Part shown: one piece after another, positions 26,922-35,673 of the stretch
Layout: each line of letters starts with the position of its first letter
Numbering within the stretch: the first letter of the stretch is position 1
Source: Nitrospirota bacterium
GTDB taxonomy: Bacteria > Nitrospirota > Thermodesulfovibrionia > Thermodesulfovibrionales > Dissulfurispiraceae
Reading direction: 5' to 3'
Assembly (NCBI GenBank): GCA_021792185.1
Contig: JAJYVD010000020.1
Coordinates: 1 to 37,304 of the forward strand
DNA: 37,304 bases
Translations under genes and position numbers: made by a program
The notes under the pieces: generated by a model
The model's database searches: none
What the model saw: only the letters and a program-made list of their open reading frames with translations
What the model was told of the DNA's origin: nothing

Positions 26922-29672
26922 TCAGCCCTCCTCAAAAGGTAGAATTATCTTAAACTTCGTACCCCTGCCCAATACGCTTTCAACTTCTATTTTACCATCA
27001 TGCTCCTCGATAATCCTCTTTGTTATAGAAAGTCCCAAGCCGGTGCCGGCGGGCCGGGTGGTAAAGAACGGATCGAATATCCGGTTTATGTCCTCCTCTC
27101 TGATGCCGTAGCCGTTATCCTCTATCTCTATGACTGTTTCCTTTCTTTCAGACCTGTGTCCGAAAAGGTCTGCATCCGAATATTCGCTTTTAATATATGC
27201 CCTCATGCGTATTTGACCGTTTTCGGTAGCCTGATTTGCATTATTTACTATGTTTAAAATCGCTTCTTTAAACCTGTCATGATCTATGAATATCCTGAAA
27301 GGATGTTCCATCTCCTTTATCAGGACATTGCCCCTCTCGTACATCGCAGGTTCAAGCAAGTTCATAATGTTATCGAAAAGCTCGCTTACATCCACCGCTT
27401 TCCTGTCAAGCCGCGCGCTCTTCACAAAACTCAAGGTATCGTTCAGAATCCCCTCGAGACGTTTTGTTTCGTCCACGATTATCCTCGAATACTCCCTTAA
27501 ATCGCCGTCCAGCCTCTTTTCGAGCCTCCGCGCGAACCCGCCGATGGAAAGGAGCGGGTTTCTTATTTCATGCGCCACCTTTGCCGCCATTTCTCCGAGG
27601 GCAGCCATCCTCTCGGCGGTAATGACCTTTTCCTTCAGCTTTTTAAGTTCCGTAATATCCCTGACGATATGAACAGTTCCCATCAGCTCTCCGGACATAT
27701 CAAGAATAGGCGAACATGAAATAAGGAATGCCTTTCCGTGCTGCGTGTCTTCCAGTTCTTCGAGAAAGGGTCTTTTAATCGACATGTCTTCTTGGCGGTA
27801 ACGCACCTCGCATTTATCGAATTCATGAAGCGCTTCAAAGCTCTTTTTACCTATGATCTCTTCCGGTTTCTTTCCTGTCATGTCGAGGACGGCCTTGTTG
27901 ACCCGCTTAATTATAAAATCCCTGTCGGTGACATACAAGATATCCGATATGGATTCGAAAATGTTTTCGAGTTCCTGTTCCGCCCTTGTAACATGCTCGA
28001 ACAGCCGGGCGTTTTCTATGGCGGATGCTATCTGGTCGGTAAAGCCCTTGAGAAAATCCATGTCGTGATCCGTAATCGGCCGGCGCGAATATAAGTTGTC
28101 GACCCATAAAACGCCTATCACCCTGTCCATGGATATCAAGGGCACTACGGCATAAGCAGCCGTGCCGAGCTGCTGAATGAGGATCAGGTCTGAAAGCCTT
28201 TCCGCATACACATCGGTTACATTAAATGCCCTTTTCTCTTTGACCGTCTTTGTCAATATCGTATCCAGATCGAGAGAGACCTCTATCCCGCAGCAGAGCC
28301 TGTCCATAAAAGAATCCTTCCTCAGAGGGCTGCTTTCTATCTCATCGAGGAGGGACTGAAGATTTTTGTGCTCCATGGAAAGCTGCGACCATATTTGCCA
28401 CGCCTCTTCATGGCTTGCAGGGCCTACTCCCATGGCTCCTTTCAAAATCCCTTTATCTTCATCCAGCAGGAAAAGCATGGCACGGTTAAAACCGAGGCCG
28501 TCGCCCATTGTTACCGCCGTGAGCACCATCCTGAGCAGCTTGTCCAACTCAAGCGTACCCCTCATCGCGGAGCTTATAAAAAAAAGCCTCGAAAGCTCAT
28601 TGTTTTTCCTCAGAAGCTCTTTCTCTATCCTTTTTTTTTCGGTTATGTCTCTGGCTATGCCGCTTATGCCGATTATAGCCCCTGTTGAGCTTTTTATAGG
28701 AGAGAGGGTAAGGCTTACGTCGATAAGCAGCCCGTCCTTCGTCCTCCTGACGGTCTCTATGTCTTTTATAGTTTCTCCGTTTTTCACGCGCTCGCTGTAA
28801 TTTTTTTCCATCTCGATCAGAAAATCCGGTATAAATGGCATGAATTGTCCGATTGCCTCGTCTTTGGTATAACCGTAAATCTTTTCCGCACCGATATTCC
28901 ACGAGGTGACGACCCCCTCCAAGTCTGTTGTCACTATAGCATCGGCGGTATTTTCTATAAGACCCTGCAGGTAATCTTTCAGTTCTTCTATCCGTTCTTT
29001 CGCCTCAACGGCCTCTTTTTCCTGTCTCACTGCGCTTTCATACAGAATCGACTTGTCTATCGCGATGGCCGCTATGGATGCGAAACCTTCGAGTGCTGTC
29101 ATGTCGTCATCTGTAAAAAGCACTATAGAGCCGTCAGGCGATTTTTTATCGTAAATGCCGAATGTCCCTATTATCTGATCCCCTATCTTTAAAGGGGTGC
29201 ATATGGCCGTCTGAATGCTTATATTGGGAGCTATGGTGCCGAATTCCTCGGGACTCCTGGCGATTATCGTCTTCCCTTCCGCCGCTACCTTCCCGGCAAT
29301 GCCTTCTCCGATAGAAACCGTTATATCTTCCCTGATAGCCTCCGGAAATCCGAAGGAGGCTCTCACCTTAAGTTTTCCGCCCTCCATAAGGCGGATCATA
29401 CAGCCTGCCGCATTGAAAAGTTTAGCGGCTTCTTCGGATATCTTCTTGAGCAGTTCGTCGAAGTCGGTTATGGATATGATAGCCTTGGTGAGTTCGTATA
29501 TGACTGTAATCCTGTTGAGCTGCTCTTTCGTTATATTGTAAAGTTCTACGTTCCTGTCAACGGTCTCCTGGAGCTTTTTAAGCATCTCCCTGTCATTGCC
29601 GAGAAGATCTTCCATGGAGAGGCTTTGAGATTCGTCGTTCATCTCGCGTGATATGTAAGCCTTTTCCGTCAT
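26922..29672 (-). CDS. Cytosolic sensor histidine kinase, GAF-PAS-GAF-PAS-HisKA-HATPase (916 aa)
   Basis: The domain order is GAF (about residues 55-210), PAS (about 230-350, ending RDITEKKR), GAF (about 365-560), PAS (about 565-680, ending RDITELKK), HisKA with His701 in AAKVAHEIRNPLLSIGG, and HATPase (about 790-915). The HATPase has N-box ILNIVNNANQA, G1 EDNGYGI, F-box FDPFFTT and G2 GTGLGLS. No membrane segment is present, so the signal is internal, such as a redox, gas or small-molecule ligand. The start overlaps the glgA stop by ATGA. It is the likely kinase for the downstream receiver. Confidence 0.92.
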   Translation of the reverse strand: MTEKAYISREMNDESQSLSMEDLLGNDREMLKKLQETVDRNVELYNITKEQLNRITVIYELTKAIISITDFDELLKKISEEAAKLFNAAGCMIRLMEGGKLKVRASFGFPEAIREDITVSIGEGIAGKVAAEGKTIIARSPEEFGTIAPNISIQTAICTPLKIGDQIIGTFGIYDKKSPDGSIVLFTDDDMTALEGFASIAAIAIDKSILYESAVRQEKEAVEAKERIEELKDYLQGLIENTADAIVTTDLEGVVTSWNIGAEKIYGYTKDEAIGQFMPFIPDFLIEMEKNYSERVKNGETIKDIETVRRTKDGLLIDVSLTLSPIKSSTGAIIGISGIARDITEKKRIEKELLRKNNELSRLFFISSAMRGTLELDKLLRMVLTAVTMGDGLGFNRAMLFLLDEDKGILKGAMGVGPASHEEAWQIWSQLSMEHKNLQSLLDEIESSPLRKDSFMDRLCCGIEVSLDLDTILTKTVKEKRAFNVTDVYAERLSDLILIQQLGTAAYAVVPLISMDRVIGVLWVDNLYSRRPITDHDMDFLKGFTDQIASAIENARLFEHVTRAEQELENIFESISDILYVTDRDFIIKRVNKAVLDMTGKKPEEIIGKKSFEALHEFDKCEVRYRQEDMSIKRPFLEELEDTQHGKAFLISCSPILDMSGELMGTVHIVRDITELKKLKEKVITAERMAALGEMAAKVAHEIRNPLLSIGGFARRLEKRLDGDLREYSRIIVDETKRLEGILNDTLSFVKSARLDRKAVDVSELFDNIMNLLEPAMYERGNVLIKEMEHPFRIFIDHDRFKEAILNIVNNANQATENGQIRMRAYIKSEYSDADLFGHRSERKETVIEIEDNGYGIREEDINRIFDPFFTTRPAGTGLGLSITKRIIEEHDGKIEVESVLGRGTKFKIILPFEEG

Positions 29673-31162
29673 ATCTTCTTACCCGAGTAAAGGTCTAAAT
29701 ACATTGCAGCGGATTTCCTCCATGAAAAATCCTTGTTCATAGTATTCTTGACCATCCTCTGCCACAATTTCTTATCCGCATATCTACTCAACGCCCTGTG
29801 TATGCCTTCCATAAAGGCTCCTGCAGAATATTCATCGAAGAGAAAACCTGACAATCTGTCCTCTATTGTATCGGAAAGTCCACCGGTTTTCCTTGCCACA
29901 GGTATAGTCCCGTAGCGCATCGCTATCATCTGTCCCAAACCGCACGGCTCGTATAGCGAAGGCATCAGAAAAATATCGGCTCCGGCATATGCGAGATGCG
30001 CAACCGCCTCGTCAAATTCCGAGTGGAGAAAAAAAGCATCGGGGAAGCGGTTTTTCATGGAAGCGAGCAGTGTCAGGTAATGCGCCTCTCCTCTTCCAAT
30101 TATAACAATATTCACCTCGCTTGCAATCATTTGAGGAATGGCGTCCGTTAAGATATCAATACCCTTCTGGCTTGCTATTCTTCCGATGAAAGATAAAAGG
30201 GGCGTATCGATATCCCCCCTGAACGAGCATTTTTTCATCAGTTCGGCTTTGCATTGCAGTTTGCCGGACAGTTTAAGTTTATTGTAAACATATGGCAGGA
30301 ATTTATCGTCAGCCGGATTCCACTCCTTATAATCTATCCCGTTGAGGATCCCGACAAGGTTAGCGGTTCTTTTCCTGAGAATGCCGTCAAGACCGAAACC
30401 GGATTCAGGCGTAAGTATTTCCTTTGCGTATGTCTTGCTGACTGTAGTTATAAAATCCGCCCCAACTATCCCCGCCTTGAGAAAATTAATATCTCCGTAA
30501 AATTCTACACCCTCCATATTAAACAACTCCCAGCCGAGACCTGTTATTTCCATTGTTTGCGCCGGGAATATGCCCTGATACCCGAGATTATGGATTGTGA
30601 TAACGGATTTTGTTCCGGCGAATACAGGGGAATGCCGGTAAACCGTCTTCAAATAAATAGGAATAAGCCCTGTCTGCCAATCGTTACAGTGCATAATGTC
30701 GGGACGAATATCGAGCCTCTTGCATACTTCAAGGACGCCTCTGCAAAAAAAGATGAACCGCTGGTCGTTATCAGGATAATCTCCGTAAGGCGTTCCGTAA
30801 AGATCATCCCTGTCGAAAAACTCATCATTGCCGATAAAAAAAATAGTGCCGGGGTGTCGGCGCGTGGGGGTGTCGGTGTGACTTTTTCTCTCCGATACGC
30901 CGATACGCCGATACACCGATACACTGTCCAGTGTAAAAACCCTGCATTTTCTGAATGCTTTCCCGATATGGATATCGATTTCAATGCCTGTGTATTGAAT
31001 ATCATCCGCGAATTGCTCTTTTGTCTTTTTGTATAGAGGAACGAACAGGAGGGCGTCGATCCCCATGTTCGTATATTCTTTAAAGAGCGTTCCCGCAACA
31101 TCGGCAAGCCCTCCTGTCTTTGAAAAAGGAACGGCCTCCGATGTCACTATAGCAACCTTCAT
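29669..31162 (-). CDS. glgA: Glycogen synthase, GT5 family (497 aa)
   Basis: GlgA elongates alpha-1,4-glucan from ADP-glucose (or UDP-glucose). The N-terminal nucleotide-sugar site is FSKTGGLADVAGT. Other family sequences are MHCNDWQTGLIPIYL, FIGRIASQKGIDIL and SLYEPCGLGQMIAMRYGTIPVARKTGGL in the C-terminal Rossmann domain. Residues about 79-106 (SVSVYRRIGVSERKSHTDTPTRRHPG) are an unusual insertion encoded by a tandem-repeat hairpin. It replaces a short loop before the conserved TIFFIGNDEFFDRDDLYG, and the frame is kept. galT ends 15 bases upstream; the kinase overlaps its stop. Confidence 0.93.
   Translation of the reverse strand: MKVAIVTSEAVPFSKTGGLADVAGTLFKEYTNMGIDALLFVPLYKKTKEQFADDIQYTGIEIDIHIGKAFRKCRVFTLDSVSVYRRIGVSERKSHTDTPTRRHPGTIFFIGNDEFFDRDDLYGTPYGDYPDNDQRFIFFCRGVLEVCKRLDIRPDIMHCNDWQTGLIPIYLKTVYRHSPVFAGTKSVITIHNLGYQGIFPAQTMEITGLGWELFNMEGVEFYGDINFLKAGIVGADFITTVSKTYAKEILTPESGFGLDGILRKRTANLVGILNGIDYKEWNPADDKFLPYVYNKLKLSGKLQCKAELMKKCSFRGDIDTPLLSFIGRIASQKGIDILTDAIPQMIASEVNIVIIGRGEAHYLTLLASMKNRFPDAFFLHSEFDEAVAHLAYAGADIFLMPSLYEPCGLGQMIAMRYGTIPVARKTGGLSDTIEDRLSGFLFDEYSAGAFMEGIHRALSRYADKKLWQRMVKNTMNKDFSWRKSAAMYLDLYSGKKI
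30851..30924. repeat. In-frame hairpin element of 8-bp tandem units inside glgA
   Basis: On the plus strand the left arm (30851-30880) has units such as GGGTGTCGG and GGTGTCGG separated by GCGTGG-type variants. The right arm (30892-30924) has octamers CGATACGC, CGATACGC, CGATACAC and CGATACAC, complementary to the left. The spacer is ACTTTTTCTCT. It gives about 25 extra residues in GlgA and follows the same plan as the kdsB element. Confidence 0.7.
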
Positions 31163-31177
31163 CTTACACTTCGGACT

Positions 31178-32176
31178 TTATATTTTGGCTTCCCGGAGGA
31201 ATTTAGTTGCTTCTTCGGGAGGCGTAGGATTGATAAAAAAGCCGGAACCCCACTCGAAACCGGCCCTTTTTGTGAGCCTCGGCAGAATCTCCAAATGCCA
31301 GTGATAGTATTCATTTATCTCCTCTTTAAAGGGAGACGTATGGAGAATAAAATTATAGGGAGGCGAATCGAGAACCTTGTCTATCTGCTTCAGCGTCCTT
31401 TGCAATATTTCTGCAAAGCTCGAAAAGCTCTTCTCCGGAGGAGCGAAACTGGATTCATGCCGTTTTGGAAGTATCCATGTCTCAAAGGGATCCCTCGGGG
31501 CAAAAGGAGAAAGGGCAACATACTTATCGTTTTCATAAATAATCCTTTTGCTCGAATCAAGTTCCTGATTGATAATGTCGCAAAATATACACCGCTCCTT
31601 GCTGTCATAATATTTTTTTGAAGACTCCATCTCTTCCCGAACAGTCTTGGGCACTATGGGGAGCGCTATAAGCTGGCTGTGGCTGTGCTCCAGCGATGAA
31701 CCTGCCACTTCGCCCTCATTCTTAAAGACCAGAACATACTTAAACCGTATATCTTTTTTTAGGTCGGCCAGCCTGAAATAATACGCCCACAGGACATCTT
31801 CGACAGCCCTCTGCGGCATTGTGGCGAGTGACAACTGATGGTCCGGCGTTTCTATTATAACCTCATGCGCGCCGATGCCGTTCATTATGTCGAATACTCC
31901 TTCGCCGCGCTTGTTAAGTTCTCCATGTATCTGAAGTGCAGGAAATTTGTTCGGGACCACCCTGAGCGTCCATCCTGAAGAATTTGGAGGCGTGCTCGCC
32001 GGCCTGAAAGCTATTATTTCAGGTGTTGTTGTATGTTCATTTCCCGGGCAAAAAGGACAAAACCCCCCTGCCTTTCTTTTCTGTGACGGCGATACGAAAT
32101 CCGCAGGCCTTTTGCCTCTTTCAACGGATATGATGACCCACCTTCCGGATATGGGGTCTTTCCTCAATTCAGGCAT
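31178..32176 (-). CDS. galT: Galactose-1-phosphate uridylyltransferase (332 aa)
   Basis: GalT swaps uridylyl groups between UDP-glucose and galactose-1-phosphate. The zinc pair CPFC lies near residue 40, with a second CIFC near residue 193. The active-site HxHxQ is seen as EHSHSQLIALP, and the C-terminal ligand segment is HWHLEILPR. GGAGG lies four bases before the ATG. It heads the operon with glgA and the two-component pair. In bacteria of this kind the enzyme may work on other sugar-1-phosphates in glycogen turnover. The upstream region holds a REP-like hairpin. Confidence 0.9.
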   Translation of the reverse strand: MPELRKDPISGRWVIISVERGKRPADFVSPSQKRKAGGFCPFCPGNEHTTTPEIIAFRPASTPPNSSGWTLRVVPNKFPALQIHGELNKRGEGVFDIMNGIGAHEVIIETPDHQLSLATMPQRAVEDVLWAYYFRLADLKKDIRFKYVLVFKNEGEVAGSSLEHSHSQLIALPIVPKTVREEMESSKKYYDSKERCIFCDIINQELDSSKRIIYENDKYVALSPFAPRDPFETWILPKRHESSFAPPEKSFSSFAEILQRTLKQIDKVLDSPPYNFILHTSPFKEEINEYYHWHLEILPRLTKRAGFEWGSGFFINPTPPEEATKFLREAKI

Positions 32177-32192
32177 AAATCCTCCATTATAG

Positions 32193-32254
32193 AGGGGACA
32201 GTCCCGATTCTACGACTCCGCTTTGCTCCGTCCGTAAATCTGGGACAGTCCCCT
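32193..32254. repeat. REP-like hairpin with GGGGACAGTCCC arms
   Basis: AGGGGACAGTCCC (32193-32205) faces GGGACAGTCCCCT (32242-32254) as an inverted repeat with one central mismatch. The inner parts GATTCTACGAC and GTCCGTAAATC also pair partly. This is the typical look of a repetitive extragenic palindrome of the kind moved by RAYT (Y1 transposase) proteins. No RAYT gene is in the window. It lies between divergent galT and the MBL gene. Confidence 0.6.
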
Positions 32255-32282
32255 AATTCCACAACTCATTGACTCTTTGAGT

Positions 32283-32292
32283 TATAATTATA
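32283..32292. promoter_or_regulatory. Symmetrical -10-like element TATAATTATA between divergent genes
   Basis: The palindrome TATAATTATA contains a TATAAT on each strand. On the plus strand it ends six bases before the MBL start codon. On the minus strand it could serve galT with a leader of about 100 bases that would contain the REP hairpin. No good -35 is visible for either, so this is a weak call. Confidence 0.35.
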
Positions 32293-32297
32293 CCACT

Positions 32298-33266
32298 ATG
32301 AAGCCAACTTTTCATGCAATGCCTGTAAACGGCCCCTTTGAGGATCCGTGTATTTATATAAGAGTCTTGAGAGAAAGAAAATCGCTCATTTTCGATCTCG
32401 GATACATAGACAGGCTCGAACCAGGAAATCTTTTAAAGATCACGGACGTCTTTGTAACTCACATGCATATGGATCATTTTGCCGGATTCGATACCCTTTT
32501 AAGAAACATCCTCCGGAGAGACATCCCTATCAGGATATTCGGTCCTGAAAATTTAATCGATTGTGTTGAAGGGAAACTCAAGGGATATACATGGAATTTA
32601 ATAAAGGATTACCCTTTAAAAATAGAGGTCTTTGAAATAAAGGGCGGCTCAATATCGCAGGCGGGCTTTTATGCGGAAAATGCGTTTGAGAAGATCATGC
32701 ACAATGAAAAGAACTTCAACGGAACTCTTATAGAAGAGCCTTTGTTTAAGGCAAAGGGGCTTGTCTTATCCCATCAGATTCCTGTAATGGCTTACTCTAT
32801 AGAAGAAGATTTTCATATTAACATTAACAAGGCGATGCTTGAAGCTAAAGAACTGCCTGTAGGCCCGTGGCTGTCAAGCCTGAAAACGGCAATAAGAGAG
32901 AAAATGCCGGATGAGACAACATTTGAGATTGCGGATAAGCGCCTCAATCTCTCCGAGCTAAAAGAGATCACCACTATCACAAATGGGCAAAAAATATCTT
33001 ATGTAATGGATATTTCTCCTGCGGATGAAAATATCGAAAAAATAATTCCTTTTGTAAGGGACTCGGACATATTATTCTGCGAAGCGTATTTTTTGGAAAA
33101 AGACAAAGACAGGGCATACGAAAGACATCACCTTACGGCGGCCATTGCGGGAAGGATCGCGCGGGAGGCGAATGTGGGAAGCCTCGAAATCATGCATTTT
33201 TCGCCAAAATACAGGCATTGTGCGGATGAGTTATATCTGGAAGCGATGAAGGAGTTTAAGGGATAA
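32298..33266 (+). CDS. MBL-fold hydrolase, RNase Z-like (322 aa)
   Basis: I take the ATG at 32298 (MKPTFHAMPVNGPFEDPCIY) rather than an upstream TTG. The metal motif HxHxDH is THMHMDHFAGF near residue 61. Further ligands are the Asp in YVMDISP and the His in ERHHLTAAIAGRIA. The latter's HxTxxxA shape and the following MHFSPKY resemble tRNase Z (RNase BN/Z). The protein is diverged from typical RNase Z in its middle part and may act on another phosphodiester. The stop is four bases before bioA. Confidence 0.8.
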   Translation: MKPTFHAMPVNGPFEDPCIYIRVLRERKSLIFDLGYIDRLEPGNLLKITDVFVTHMHMDHFAGFDTLLRNILRRDIPIRIFGPENLIDCVEGKLKGYTWNLIKDYPLKIEVFEIKGGSISQAGFYAENAFEKIMHNEKNFNGTLIEEPLFKAKGLVLSHQIPVMAYSIEEDFHININKAMLEAKELPVGPWLSSLKTAIREKMPDETTFEIADKRLNLSELKEITTITNGQKISYVMDISPADENIEKIIPFVRDSDILFCEAYFLEKDKDRAYERHHLTAAIAGRIAREANVGSLEIMHFSPKYRHCADELYLEAMKEFKG

Positions 33267-33270
33267 AGCA

Positions 33271-34650
33271 ATGAGCTATCTCGATGAAATAAAAACCCTC
33301 GAAAATCTGGACAAACAATATGTCTGGCATCCTTTCACTCAGATGAAGGATTGGATTGGAGAAAACCCGATCATTATTACTGAGGGAAGAGATTGTTTTG
33401 TAAAAGACGCTTGCGGCAAATGGTATCTCGACGGCGTTTCGTCCATATGGGTAAACATACATGGACATCGAAAAAAAGAGATCGACGATGCAATAAAAGA
33501 GCAGCTTGATAAGATTGCTCATTCGACACTCCTCGGACTCGGGAATATTCCTTCAATAAGGCTTGCTGAAAGAATAATAAATCTTACGGATAAATCCTTT
33601 GCCGGATCGACGCCGAGATTATCAAAGGTCTTTTATTCCGATAATGGCTCTACAGCCGTTGAAGCGGCTTTAAAAATGGCATTTCAATACTGGATTCACA
33701 GAGGAGTAAAGGGCAAACAAACATTTTTATCTCTTAAGAATGCCTATCATGGAGATACAATCGGCGCGGTAAGCGTCGGAGGCATCGATATATTCCACGA
33801 AGTCTTCGGCCCGCTTCTTTTTAAGGCATATAAAGTTCCTTCGCCTTATTGCTACAGATGCGAACGCGGGAAAACATGTCATGAATGCTCTCTCTCTTGC
33901 CTTAAAGAGATGGAAAATGTTTTAGAGAAAAATTCCCACGAAATCGCCGCTGTCATAATCGAGCCTATTGTTCAGGCTGCTGGCGGAATGATCGTATGGC
34001 CTGAAGGATATTTAAAAGGCGTGAGTGAACTCTGCGACAAATATAATGTGCTTTTGATCGCGGATGAGGTAGCAACGGGATTCGGCAGGACAGGAAAGAT
34101 GTTCGCCTGTGAGCATGAAAATATTGTCCCGGATATCATGTGCCTTTCAAAAGGGATAACAAACGGATATATGCCGCTGGCTGTTACATTGGCGACAGAT
34201 GAGATTTATAATGCATTCTTGGGCGAATTTAAAGAAATGAAGACTTTTTTTCACGGCCATTCATATACAGGAAATCCTCTGGCATGTGCTGCTGCGATTG
34301 CGAGCATTGATTTGTTTGAGAAAGAAAAAACCTTGGAAAACATGCAGCCCAAAATCGCACTGCTCGAAGACAAATTAAAAGAAATAGCAGATCTTCCAAA
34401 TGTCGGAAATGTGAGAAGCAAAGGACTTATAGCCGGTATTGAACTTGTGAAAGATAAAGCAACGAAAGAACCTTATCCATGGGAAGAAAAAATAGGCTGG
34501 AAGGTTGCTTATAAAGCAAGAGAAGAAGGGGTTTTGATAAGGCCTCTCGGTAATGTAATCGTCATCATGCCGCCATTAAGCATAAACATTGAGAACCTCA
34601 ATCGCTTGATGGATGTGATAAAAAAGGCTATAATTGCGGTAAATAGTTAA
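33271..34650 (+). CDS. bioA: Adenosylmethionine-8-amino-7-oxononanoate aminotransferase (459 aa)
   Basis: BioA makes 7,8-diaminopelargonate for biotin synthesis, using SAM as amino donor (some relatives use lysine). The N-terminal signature is [14 protein letters not shown]-binding segments are [19 protein letters not shown] and [15 protein letters not shown], with the Schiff-base Lys in [16 protein letters not shown] Cys-rich loop C-x2-C-x5-C-x2-C-x3-C (33850-33900) stands out. The other biotin genes are not adjacent. It follows the MBL gene by four bases and precedes the LysM gene by 16. Confidence 0.93.
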   Translation: MSYLDEIKTLENLDKQYVWHPFTQMKDWIGENPIIITEGRDCFVKDACGKWYLDGVSSIWVNIHGHRKKEIDDAIKEQLDKIAHSTLLGLGNIPSIRLAERIINLTDKSFAGSTPRLSKVFYSDNGSTAVEAALKMAFQYWIHRGVKGKQTFLSLKNAYHGDTIGAVSVGGIDIFHEVFGPLLFKAYKVPSPYCYRCERGKTCHECSLSCLKEMENVLEKNSHEIAAVIIEPIVQAAGGMIVWPEGYLKGVSELCDKYNVLLIADEVATGFGRTGKMFACEHENIVPDIMCLSKGITNGYMPLAVTLATDEIYNAFLGEFKEMKTFFHGHSYTGNPLACAAAIASIDLFEKEKTLENMQPKIALLEDKLKEIADLPNVGNVRSKGLIAGIELVKDKATKEPYPWEEKIGWKVAYKAREEGVLIRPLGNVIVIMPPLSINIENLNRLMDVIKKAIIAVNS

Positions 34651-34666
34651 TGTTAGGAGAAAACCA

Positions 34667-35626
34667 ATGAATATTTTTAGATTCGTTTCTATTTTAATTT
34701 TTCTATTATTGCCTACCCTGCTTCTCGCCGACGAATATACGATTAAAAAAGGCGATACTTTATGGGATATTTCCGAGGAAAAGACGAAAGACCCGTTCCA
34801 GTGGAAAAAGATATGGAAGGCAAACCCTCACATAAAAAATCCCCATCTCATATTCCCTGACCAGAAACTGAATATCCCCGACGAACTGACAGGAAAAGAG
34901 GAAATAAAAGAGGACAAGGCAGTCGCCTCCAAAAAGTCGGAGGCAATACAGCCTGTAAAAATAACTCCCAAGAAAATACCTGTACGCCAAGGAGAATATC
35001 TTGTTTCAAAGGAAGTATTTTTACAGAGCGGGTTCATTGCGGATGCCGTGACTTTTCCGGGGAAAATATCTGGCTCGCCCCAAAAGCAACATCTTATGGG
35101 ACGCGGCGATTATGTATATATAGAAACAGATAAGCCCACGAATACCGGAGACAAATTTTACATATTAACCTCCGGTAAAGAAATCATGCATCCGGCAACT
35201 GAAAAATTGGCCGGTTATCTTGTAAGGATTAAGGGTGTCATGGAGATTCAGGGAGAAGATAACGGGAATAAAAAGGCATTGATCGTAGAATCATACGAAG
35301 AAATAACGCCTGAAGACAAAATCGCACCTTTTTATCCTGTCGAGCCACCCTTAAAGCCTGAAAAAGAAAGAAGGCCGGGTATTAACGGTATGATTATAAA
35401 ATTGTGGAATGATTACAATATAAGCGGCGGTGGAGATATTATTCACCTTGACAAGGGATCGAAAGACGGTATTGAGGTCGGCGATGTTTTCACTATAATC
35501 TCCGGCGAAAAACCGCATACCACCGTAGGAACAGCCCAAATAATAAGTATAAAAGATAAAACCTCCGTAGCCTTATTGAAAAAAGCTGTGGGCGAAATAA
35601 AAACAGGAGATTCGTTCCGAAACTAA
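34667..35626 (+). CDS. Secreted LysM-domain protein (319 aa)
   Basis: A signal peptide (residues 1-21, ending [12 protein letters not shown]) is followed by one LysM domain (about 23-72: [20 protein letters not shown]... [14 protein letters not shown]), which binds peptidoglycan. A Lys/Glu-rich linker (about 75-105) leads to a C-terminal beta-rich part (about 110-315) of a type often found in LysM proteins of environmental Gram-negatives, containing two similar stretches ending GDxFYIL and GDVFTII. AGGAG lies before the ATG. It is probably periplasmic with a role in envelope structure. The stop codon is part of the downstream palindrome. Confidence 0.85.
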   Translation: MNIFRFVSILIFLLLPTLLLADEYTIKKGDTLWDISEEKTKDPFQWKKIWKANPHIKNPHLIFPDQKLNIPDELTGKEEIKEDKAVASKKSEAIQPVKITPKKIPVRQGEYLVSKEVFLQSGFIADAVTFPGKISGSPQKQHLMGRGDYVYIETDKPTNTGDKFYILTSGKEIMHPATEKLAGYLVRIKGVMEIQGEDNGNKKALIVESYEEITPEDKIAPFYPVEPPLKPEKERRPGINGMIIKLWNDYNISGGGDIIHLDKGSKDGIEVGDVFTIISGEKPHTTVGTAQIISIKDKTSVALLKKAVGEIKTGDSFRN

Positions 35627-35664
35627 CTAAAAAGGGGCTGCCGATCGGCAGCCCCTTTTTAGTT
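35625..35664. terminator. Bidirectional intrinsic terminator, 40-bp perfect palindrome
   Basis: Bases 35625-35664 are their own reverse complement: a GGGGCTGCC/GGCAGCCCC stem with a GATC centre, flanked by five A and five T. This can stop transcripts from both strands between the convergent LysM gene and rpoD. It begins inside the LysM stop codon and ends 9 bases before the rpoD stop. Confidence 0.93.
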
Positions 35665-35673
35665 GAAATGTTT

